Assembly: GCA_030642525.1 (NCBI GenBank)
Contig: DAOWNO010000032.1
Location: forward strand, 1-11,463
Direction of reading: 5' to 3'
DNA from: Candidatus Aegiribacteria sp.
GTDB lineage: Bacteria > Fermentibacterota > Fermentibacteria > Fermentibacterales > JCC-6
DNA length: 11,463 bases
Positions 6,729 through 11,463 of the stretch are shown piece after piece. Below the pieces are notes generated by a model. That model was not told the DNA's origin. It did not search any database and saw nothing but the letters and a program-made list of their open reading frames with translations. The stretch's first letter is position 1; every line of letters starts with the position of its first letter. The translations under genes were made by a program, and so were the position numbers.

Positions 6729-8225
6729 TTATGTCTTTAATGTGACGGACAATTTTCTGTCCCTGATATTCCACTGAATATTCGTTGTATTGTTTAAGAA
6801 TACCCTGTCGTGGCTTACCAGAACCAGCGCGCCTGTGTAATCGTTAAGCGCTTTTTCCAGGCATTCTATCGATGGCAGATCCATGTGGTTCGTGGGTTCA
6901 TCCATTATTACAAGCCAGGGCGTCTTCGAAAGGCCAAGCGCAAGCAGAAGTTTTCTGGATTCCCCCGGGCTTGGCACCCTGGAGCTGAGCAGCCTTTCCG
7001 GATTACTTCCCAGCCTTCTCACGATGGTCATTACATGTCCGAGTTCACCGCGGGAGAGTTCTTTTGCCTCGGTCAGACATTGACTGCATTCCTCCGCCGT
7101 GATCTCCTGCCGGATCCAGATGATTTTATCCAAAGGGCAGTTAAGTTCAGACCTGAGATGGTTCAGAAGTGTGGTTTTCCCCGTTCCATTACCGCCTGTC
7201 AGCGCTATTCTGTCTTCGGACTGAATTACCATCTGCGGATATGAGAGGATTGTCTCACCCACCTGGATTTCTCCCCCGGGAAGATCAAGAAGGCAGTTTC
7301 TGGTTGAACCAACGCCCGATATTTCAATGCCGGTGCCGTATATTTTCCTGTAAGTAATTGATTTCATGTTTTCTTTTGTTCTTTCCGCTCGTGCTGTCGC
7401 TTCCCTGCTTCTCCGCCCGGCGTTCTGGACTCTGCTGGTATATTGGGATGGGCCATCGTAATTGTACTTGCAGATATCCCTGAAGGATATTTTCTTCCCG
7501 GAGAGGTAAGCCTGCACTGTCCTGGCCTGTATCATCTTTTTCCTGGCGTCCCGTTTCAGCTGCCTGTATTTGACTTCGGCCAGTTTTCTTCTTCTGGCTA
7601 GATCATCCTGTCTCAGACGATCCGCTTTCATGGCTGAGGAGTAATTCGTGCGGTAAAGCTGTATGCCATCAGGAAAGAACAGGGCGCAGGATGTACACAG
7701 TTCGTCCATTGCGTGTCTGTCATGACTTACAAGCAGACCGCAGCCCTGATACTCTCGCATTGATCTTATCAGAAGGGATCTGCCGTCTGTATCAAGATGG
7801 TTGAAAGGCTCGTCCAGAGTCAGAACAGCCGGCCGGGTCCATATTGCAATTGTGATCTGAAACCGCTTTCGCTCACCGTGAGATAATGTATTCCACCTGT
7901 TTCCCCAGTCATCTCCGATACTGTGAGTATCCCTCAATCTGATGGACTCTGAAGACCAGTCAAGGAAGAACTCATCGAGGTACGTCGGTGGATGATCCGT
8001 TCTCTGCGGACAGTAGACGGCGGTTCCGGAAGAGACGACTGTGCCTGTGTCCGGTGTCAGGAGGCCAGTTGCGAGTTTAAGTAGTGTGGTTTTACCGCAG
8101 CCGTTGGCTCCCGCGAATGCGGTCCAGCCTGAGTCGAGATTCATGGAGACAGCGGTAACCGCCTGTTGATCGGAACCGGGATATGTGTAGGAGACATCGC
8201 TGAAACGCAGATATGTATGATACAT
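6729..8225 (-). CDS. ABC-F family ATPase (two tandem ABC domains, no TM segments)
   Basis: The protein has 498 residues. Domain 1: Walker A GANGCGKTT (39-47), signature LSHGE (114-118), Walker B VLTLDEP with catalytic Glu139, switch His168. A basic linker of about 100 residues follows (RRRKLAEVKYRQLKRDARKK region). Domain 2: Walker A GGNGTGKTT (344-352), degenerate signature SPGE (419-422), Walker B WLVIMDEPTNHMD with Glu443, switch His472. Tandem NBDs, no membrane segment and the DEPTNHMD motif define ABC-F proteins, which act on the ribosome: housekeeping factors such as EttA or Uup, or antibiotic-resistance proteins of the Vga/Lsa/Msr type. The N-terminal half diverges from EttA, and the leader looks like an attenuator, favouring a ribosome-protection role. 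The Shine-Dalgarno AAAGGA lies 6 nt from the ATG inside a hairpin. It is divergent from the DUF3795 gene. Drug specificity cannot be told. Confidence 0.88.
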   Translation of the reverse strand: MYHTYLRFSDVSYTYPGSDQQAVTAVSMNLDSGWTAFAGANGCGKTTLLKLATGLLTPDTGTVVSSGTAVYCPQRTDHPPTYLDEFFLDWSSESIRLRDTHSIGDDWGNRWNTLSHGERKRFQITIAIWTRPAVLTLDEPFNHLDTDGRSLLIRSMREYQGCGLLVSHDRHAMDELCTSCALFFPDGIQLYRTNYSSAMKADRLRQDDLARRRKLAEVKYRQLKRDARKKMIQARTVQAYLSGKKISFRDICKYNYDGPSQYTSRVQNAGRRSREATARAERTKENMKSITYRKIYGTGIEISGVGSTRNCLLDLPGGEIQVGETILSYPQMVIQSEDRIALTGGNGTGKTTLLNHLRSELNCPLDKIIWIRQEITAEECSQCLTEAKELSRGELGHVMTIVRRLGSNPERLLSSRVPSPGESRKLLLALGLSKTPWLVIMDEPTNHMDLPSIECLEKALNDYTGALVLVSHDRVFLNNTTNIQWNIRDRKLSVTLKT

Positions 8226-8230
8226 GAAAA

Positions 8231-8272
8231 TCCTTTCTGAAAAACTGCTTTACTTTGCTGTTTCAGAAAGAA
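8231..8272 (-). promoter_or_regulatory. SD-sequestering leader hairpin of the ABC-F gene (candidate translational attenuator)
   Basis: On the minus-strand transcript UUCUUUCUGAAA (8272-8261) pairs with UUUCAGAAAGGA (8242-8231): 12 pairs, one G-U wobble, 18-nt loop. The core 10 bp are a perfect inverted repeat. The right arm contains the entire ABC-F Shine-Dalgarno (AGAAAGGA), which ends 5 nt before the ATG. The left arm contains the end and the stop codon of the leader ORF. A ribosome stalled there would open the stem and expose the ribosome site. Confidence 0.65.
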
Positions 8273-8280
8273 GTGTTCAT
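8263..8280 (-). CDS. Five-codon leader peptide MNTSF upstream of the ABC-F gene
   Basis: ATG (8280) AAC ACT TCT TTC TGA (8263). Purine-rich GGTGGAG stands directly upstream and AGGG lies 9 nt upstream, so ribosome loading is plausible though the spacing of the better match is tight. The ORF ends within the left arm of the SD-sequestering hairpin. The same frame stays open up to an ATG at 8340, giving a 25-residue form (MIRILIYYWV start). That ATG has no ribosome site and lies upstream of the predicted transcription start. The role as a stalling peptide is inferred from position alone. Confidence 0.5.
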   Translation of the reverse strand: MNTSF

Positions 8281-8308
8281 GCTCCACCGCCCTGTATCGG
8301 TTAAATGT

Positions 8309-8337
8309 TTGACCCAGTAATATATCAGTATCCTAAT
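8309..8337 (+). promoter_or_regulatory. Possible divergent promoter for the DUF3795 gene
   Basis: TTGACC (8309-8314), 17 bp, CCTAAT (8332-8337) on the + strand. It overlaps the ABC-F promoter, so the two divergent units could compete for polymerase. The -10 match is modest. Confidence 0.3.
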
Positions 8338-8348
8338 CATGGTGTCTA
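8319..8348 (-). promoter_or_regulatory. Promoter for the ABC-F leader and gene
   Basis: On the minus strand TAGACA (8343-8348; 5/6 match to TTGACA) and TATATT (8319-8324; 5/6 match to TATAAT) are 18 bp apart. Transcription from about 8312 would give a leader of nearly 90 nt that includes the MNTSF ORF and the hairpin. Confidence 0.5.
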
Positions 8349-8443
8349 CACAACACTGTCAGGTGGTGTGCCGATATCAGGATTCATTATTATTATCCAT
8401 CAGGCTTGCAGGGAATACTGAAACCTTTCTGAAAGGGTGGAAC

Positions 8444-8791
8444 ATGAGCAGAATAGTCGGATCGTGCGGTATCATCTGCACTGAATGCCCTGCATTCATA
8501 GCTTACAGAACCGATGACCAGGCATTGAGGGAAAAGACCTCGGCAGAGTGGTCGAAAATGTATGGAGCTCCGATTAAAGCACCTGATATCAACTGCGTGG
8601 GCTGTCTGGCTACCGAAGGGGTACAGATAAGCCACTGCGCGGAGTGTGAGATCCGGGCATGCAGCCAGCAGACACATCAGCTTGCCAACTGCGGGCTCTG
8701 CGACGAATATTCATGTGAGAAAGTTGAGAAGTTCTTTGAGTTCGTTCCATCCTGCAAAGAAGTTCTCGACGAGATAAACGCTTCGAAATAA
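8444..8791 (+). CDS. DUF3795 family Cys-rich protein
   Basis: The protein has 115 residues. ATG 8444 is chosen because AAAGGG lies 6 nt upstream and the family homology starts at once (SRIVGSCGIICTECPAFIA). The longer in-frame start at 8339 would add 35 residues with no family match and overlap the promoter region. Twelve cysteines fall in the DUF3795 pattern: CGIIC..C (8, 12, 15), NCVGC (51, 54), HCAECEIRAC (65, 68, 73), NCGLC...C (83, 86, 91) and Cys104. The pairs suggest zinc or another metal, but no activity is established for the family. It is soluble and cytosolic by sequence. It is divergent from the ABC-F gene and 52 bp upstream of the exported-protein gene, with no clear terminator between. 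Confidence 0.85.
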   Translation: MSRIVGSCGIICTECPAFIAYRTDDQALREKTSAEWSKMYGAPIKAPDINCVGCLATEGVQISHCAECEIRACSQQTHQLANCGLCDEYSCEKVEKFFEFVPSCKEVLDEINASK

Positions 8792-8843
8792 ATCCCGCCG
8801 CAGAAGACAGATGTTGGGTGAATTATCATGAGAGGCTGGTCAG

Positions 8844-9950
8844 ATGAAACGTACGATTGCTGCGTTATCCGGTTCCTGTTTCCTTGTGCTGTCAATGCTG
8901 CTCATTCCGATTAATAACTCTGAAGCTGACCCCGTTCTTCTCGCTCGAAACGTGTCTGAATTCACTGTACTCAATGACACAGAAGTGCTCTACTGCGATA
9001 GCGATGCCAATTTTTTCATTGTGAGTACTCAATTCCCGGATTCTTCGAGACCCTGGGATCCAGGATGGGATCCCATACTGAGAGGGTGGGAAGAAGCAAC
9101 AACACTGGTGTATTTATGCGCCAGCCCGGATGGACAATGGGTTTGCTTCGCTCAGTTCGTTGCAATCCCGGATGATATGCTGCAGGCTGACGAATTTGTT
9201 CCATGGCCACTGGCCGTTGTAGTTGCCCCTGTATATGGAACAACCGCCTGGCTTGCGGCACTTGCCTGGGAGGTCGGAGGAGGTCCGGGATTCGACTTCA
9301 CCATGGATTCGATGAACCTGTACGGACAGCCCTTCGTGTCATCGGAGACCAGTCTGGAGGATTTTCTGGCCTGTTTCCGCAGAGATCCTGATCGCATGCG
9401 CGTTAGGGCTTTTTCTAAAATAAACCTCCAGAGCGGAGAGAGGACCGGGAATAATCTGTGTTTCAATGATGGATACGTTCCCTGCCCCTATTCGGATCTT
9501 GTAGCGGCAGATGATATGTGCATTGGTATAATTGCGGACATGTCCACGGAAGAGGTTGTATTCGGTGATCCCGTAGATACCTGTTTTTACTTCGAAGTAG
9601 AGAAGTGGGTTCTGGAAGATGCCATTCTGGTTCGGAAGGATGGAGAACAGTGCCTGCTTTACGCGGATGGAACCGTTGTTGAGAATCCGGGAGAGGACGA
9701 TATCATAGTGTACTGCTGGATGCCGGGCGGGGAGTATGTATTCTCGGCTGATGCTGGAAGAACTGTATTGTACGGCAGCATAGACTGGGAGAGTTTTTCA
9801 TCCAGTGAAGCCGTTGCCATGTCAGATTCAGGTGTCAGGCTTTCAATCCGGGACAAAATACTGCCCATGGCGGATGGCAGCGGAATAGTGTTTTACAGTT
9901 ACGAGCTGGAAGGGCTTGTTTTTCATCCCGTACCCGTAATCGGGGATTAG
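8844..9950 (+). CDS. Exported protein of unknown function, possible beta-propeller
   Basis: The protein has 368 residues. A signal peptide (MKRTIAALSGSCFLVLSMLL, cleavage probably after SEA at 26-28) leads into an acidic mature protein. AGAGG (8831-8835) lies 8 nt before ATG 8844. Short segments recall PD40/TolB-type blades: LCASPDGQWVCFA near residue 92, YCWMPGGEYVFSAD near 292 and PMADGSGIVFYSYE near 347, each a turn with Asp/Gly followed by an aromatic strand. The repeats are irregular and the propeller call is weak. The mature part holds several cysteines (for example LCFNDGYVPCP), compatible with disulfides outside the cytoplasm. It may be co-transcribed with the DUF3795 gene. No known family is recognised. 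Confidence 0.75.
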   Translation: MKRTIAALSGSCFLVLSMLLIPINNSEADPVLLARNVSEFTVLNDTEVLYCDSDANFFIVSTQFPDSSRPWDPGWDPILRGWEEATTLVYLCASPDGQWVCFAQFVAIPDDMLQADEFVPWPLAVVVAPVYGTTAWLAALAWEVGGGPGFDFTMDSMNLYGQPFVSSETSLEDFLACFRRDPDRMRVRAFSKINLQSGERTGNNLCFNDGYVPCPYSDLVAADDMCIGIIADMSTEEVVFGDPVDTCFYFEVEKWVLEDAILVRKDGEQCLLYADGTVVENPGEDDIIVYCWMPGGEYVFSADAGRTVLYGSIDWESFSSSEAVAMSDSGVRLSIRDKILPMADGSGIVFYSYELEGLVFHPVPVIGD

Positions 9951-10020
9951 TGGAACAGTTCAGCGGCCTGAGTTGAAGTGTAAGTTAAGCATACAGTGGC
10001 TGATCCGATAGGGAGGAGGT

Positions 10021-10047
10021 ATGGGCGGCGACTTTATTATCAAATAA
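10021..10047 (+). other. Eight-codon mini-ORF behind a strong Shine-Dalgarno
   Basis: GGGAGGAGGT abuts ATG GGC GGC GAC TTT ATT ATC AAA TAA (MGGDFIIK). The ribosome site is among the strongest in the window, yet the frame closes after eight codons, 5 bp before the stop codon of the convergent small gene. It may be the stub of a deleted gene, a short peptide, or chance. Confidence 0.25.
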
Positions 10048-10052
10048 GATCG

Positions 10053-10259
10053 CTACTTTTTACGTATCAGTAAAGCTGAAAGGATAACAACGCTGAAACC
10101 CGCTCCTCCCCCCAATATTGGAAGCAGTTTGTCCATGTATCCTGATCCTTTAAGCACCAGAGAGGTTCCTATCATTACAGCGCCCCACACGATGGCGTTT
10201 GCTGTTATGAAAATACTGATTCTTTTGGAATTGGAATCGATCCTGTCATTATCACTCAT
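10053..10259 (-). CDS. Small two-TM membrane protein
   Basis: The protein has 68 residues. Its N-terminus is charged (MSDNDRIDSNSKR). Two hydrophobic helices follow at about 14-36 (ISIFITANAIVWGAVMIGTS) and 44-64 (KLLPILGGGAGFSVVILSAL), joined by the short loop KGSGYMD, and it ends RKK. The positive-inside rule gives no clear orientation. GAGGAG lies 7 nt before ATG 10259, which supports real expression. I recognise no named family; it has the look of small conserved membrane proteins of unknown role. Both neighbours are on the other strand, so it is probably its own transcription unit. The 254 bp upstream of it are shared with the divergent LEA-like gene. Confidence 0.7.
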   Translation of the reverse strand: MSDNDRIDSNSKRISIFITANAIVWGAVMIGTSLVLKGSGYMDKLLPILGGGAGFSVVILSALLIRKK

Positions 10260-10413
10260 CAGTTAACTCCTCAAGTTTCTGACTATCTTTGCTATAATTC
10301 AAGTACATGAACTTCAGCGAGAAAACTCGTACAAATTGAGAACCGCATCAGTTGTTTATGGTGAAAATCTCCATCGGATTTCCGCAGGATGAATTTCAAT
10401 ATGTAAAATGAAT

Positions 10414-10458
10414 TTGACAATAGTTGAAATGCTGGTATTCTTTAAAATTATCATAATT
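10414..10458 (+). promoter_or_regulatory. Promoter for the LEA2-like lipoprotein gene, with AT-rich palindrome at the start point
   Basis: A perfect TTGACA (10414-10419), 16 bp, then TATTCT (10436-10441). The inverted repeat AATTAT-C-ATAATT (10446-10458) covers the expected transcription start near 10448, a classical place for an operator. The leader to ATG 10556 would be about 108 nt. The rest of the gap from 10260 to 10413 shows nothing clear. Confidence 0.45.
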
Positions 10459-10555
10459 GTCAGTGTTTTATTTTAGGAATGGTAATTGTCTCTGGAACTG
10501 AATTGATTAGATATTGTATAACCGATTGAAGATGAAATTACCTGGAAGGAAGAAT

Positions 10556-11203
10556 ATGAGAAAGAAAATTCTTATTTTGATTGTTGTTTTAAGCGTTTTC
10601 GCTTTTTCTCTTTTAGCGGCCTGCAGTCCATCTGATCCATTCACTCTGCTTCGGTGTCAGTTCAGGATTGAAAACACCGAGGATTTTTTCGTGGCCGGGA
10701 TTCAGCTTGACAGCCTGGAGAATCTTTCCCCTGCACAGATTGCTTCAGTAATTGCAACATGGACATCGGGAAGCTGCCCGGTGGATTTCACTTTGAATGT
10801 GGGAATTTTCAATCCCAATGATGGTTCTACCGGACCGGACATAATACCGGCAACGCTTACGTCTCTTGTATGGGATCTTTACCTTGATGGAGATTCCGGA
10901 GAATCATTCGATACTACATGGGTTGCATCCGGTGTAATGAGCGAAGTCCTTGAAGTTCCAGGATCGGGCGAGACTGTGATCCTGCCGCTGGATATCAGCA
11001 TTGACGCGTTTGTGGTCATGGGCGAGATGGGGCCGCTGGATTTCATAGATCTGGCTCTTGCGATCGGCGGAATCGACTCCGGTCTGAGAGATTCAGATCA
11101 TCTGGGGAGGGTGCTTGTCATGGCGGTTCCGACCATAACAACGCCATTCGGGCCAATGACATACTCCGGTTCACTTTGTATCAACCTTGACTGGGTAGAT
11201 TAG
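10556..11203 (+). CDS. Putative lipoprotein with LEA2/WHy-like domain
   Basis: The protein has 215 residues. ATG 10556 has GGAAGGA 5 nt upstream and begins directly with a lipoprotein signal: MRKK, hydrophobic core, lipobox LAAC with Cys23. The in-frame ATG at 10514 would add 14 residues without a ribosome site. The mature part resembles LEA type-2/WHy domains: FRIENTEDFFVAGIQLDSLE, VDFTLNVGIFNPNDGSTG (the typical strand followed by NPN), LTSLVWDLYLDGDS, then ETVILPLDISIDA and later SGSLCINLDWVD. Such domains are stable beta sandwiches found in envelope lipoproteins and desiccation-related proteins; no enzyme function is known. It sits alone between divergent and tRNA units. The domain call is by pattern and moderately sure. 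Confidence 0.72.
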   Translation: MRKKILILIVVLSVFAFSLLAACSPSDPFTLLRCQFRIENTEDFFVAGIQLDSLENLSPAQIASVIATWTSGSCPVDFTLNVGIFNPNDGSTGPDIIPATLTSLVWDLYLDGDSGESFDTTWVASGVMSEVLEVPGSGETVILPLDISIDAFVVMGEMGPLDFIDLALAIGGIDSGLRDSDHLGRVLVMAVPTITTPFGPMTYSGSLCINLDWVD

Positions 11204-11214
11204 TCCGCATATTT

Positions 11215-11242
11215 CACCAGGTTTTGCGAATGCGAAACGGTG
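11215..11242 (+). other. Hairpin downstream of the LEA2-like lipoprotein gene
   Basis: CACC (11215-11218) pairs with GGTG (11239-11242). After a 2-nt AG bulge GTTTTGC (11221-11227) pairs with GCGAAAC (11232-11238), with one G-U and a GAAT loop. It starts 12 bp after the stop. No U run follows, so it would be a 3'-end stabiliser or processing signal rather than a classical terminator. In 11243-11399 there is only a second loose repeat, ATCGAC (11276-11281) with GTCGAT (11312-11317). Confidence 0.4.
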
Positions 11243-11399
11243 TAGAGGCGCTCGCAGACAAGGCATGTGAATGAGATCGACGAAGATGTATTTATATATA
11301 CTTCAAGGAAGGTCGATTGATCATAACGCAGTATGCGAGTATCTTATGCGCCGTTGCAGTAGTAACTCTGGTGAGATAAGCGGATTAGATATCTTCATC

Positions 11400-11428
11400 T
11401 TGCTCTCTCTTCCGTAAATTTGTATTAT
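11400..11428 (+). promoter_or_regulatory. tRNA promoter
   Basis: TTGCTC (11400-11405), 17 bp, TATTAT (11423-11428; 5/6 match to TATAAT). The predicted start near 11435 lies about 9 nt before the tRNA 5' end. Confidence 0.5.
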
Positions 11429-11443
11429 TGATGCCCGTTAAAA

Positions 11444-11463
11444 GGCGGCGTAGCCAAGTGGAA
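11444..11463 (+). tRNA. 5' end of a tRNA gene, probably tRNA-Cys, cut by the window edge
   Basis: The last 20 bases fit a tRNA start: acceptor arm GGCGGCG, TA at positions 8-9, D-arm GCC, then AAGTGG. This 5' end is typical of bacterial tRNA-Cys (GCA), but the anticodon lies outside the window. A well-placed promoter precedes it. Confidence 0.75.

Noticed and set aside
6810..7244. Long + strand ORF of 144 codons opposite the ABC-F gene.
   Set aside because: It is antisense to a clear ABC-F coding region, has low-complexity, implausible protein sequence and no ribosome site.
8349..8370. CACAACAC/GTGGTGTG inverted repeat upstream of the ABC-F promoter.
   Set aside because: It has a mismatch in an 8-bp arm of low complexity and no clear relation to either promoter.
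11271..11417. A 48-codon ORF (MRSTKMYLYILQG start) between the lipoprotein gene and the tRNA.
   Set aside because: No ribosome site precedes it, it overlaps the tRNA promoter -35, and after the first residues it matches no family. A brief likeness to the start of GIY-YIG nucleases is not sustained.
1..11463. CRISPR arrays, insertion sequences, toxin-antitoxin pairs and phage genes.
   Set aside because: No regularly spaced repeats, transposase motifs, terminal inverted repeats or phage structural genes are visible anywhere in the window.

Overview
This 11.5 kb window looks like chromosomal accessory DNA from an uncultured or poorly sampled Gram-negative-like bacterium of moderate GC. Short, mostly uncharacterised genes alternate in strand. 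Many encode exported proteins (two lipobox proteins, three or four Sec-signal proteins). One degraded ORF ends in what resembles a type IX secretion sorting tail. Recognisable families are an SppA/Clp-fold serine protease, an HTH-PTS EIIA fusion, an FGE-sulfatase/TPR protein, an ABC-F ATPase, a DUF3795 protein and an LEA2-like lipoprotein. The mix would suit a Fermentibacteria-, Fibrobacteres- or Bacteroidetes-related lineage, but that placement is inference only.

Layout. 1-349 (-) is the C-terminal half of a superfamily 2 helicase that has lost its 5' end. 405-974 (+) is a lipoprotein. 995-6318 (-) holds five genes read leftwards: the FGE-like/TPR exported protein, an exported repeat (propeller-like) protein, the HTH-EIIA protein, the cytosolic SppA-like protease, and an exported protein 24 bp behind the protease. 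6319-6728 carries a degraded + strand ORF with its own terminator. 6729-8225 (-) is an ABC-F ATPase. 8444-9950 (+) is a divergent pair, DUF3795 then an exported protein. 10053-10259 (-) is a small two-TM protein. 10556-11203 (+) is an LEA2-like lipoprotein. The window ends in the first 20 bases of a tRNA, probably tRNA-Cys, behind its own promoter.

The most notable signal is the ABC-F leader (8225-8348, - strand). A promoter-like pair (TAGACA-18-TATATT) is followed by a five-codon ORF, MNTSF-stop. Its stop codon lies inside the left arm of a 12-bp stem whose right arm contains the whole Shine-Dalgarno of the ABC-F gene. This is the architecture of ribosome-stalling translational attenuation, as known for erm and some antibiotic-resistance ABC-F genes, and suggests the ATPase is induced by a ribosome inhibitor.

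Apart from the protease with its downstream neighbour and the DUF3795 pair, there is little evidence of one shared pathway. The window reads as several independent small transcription units with their own promoter-like sequences.
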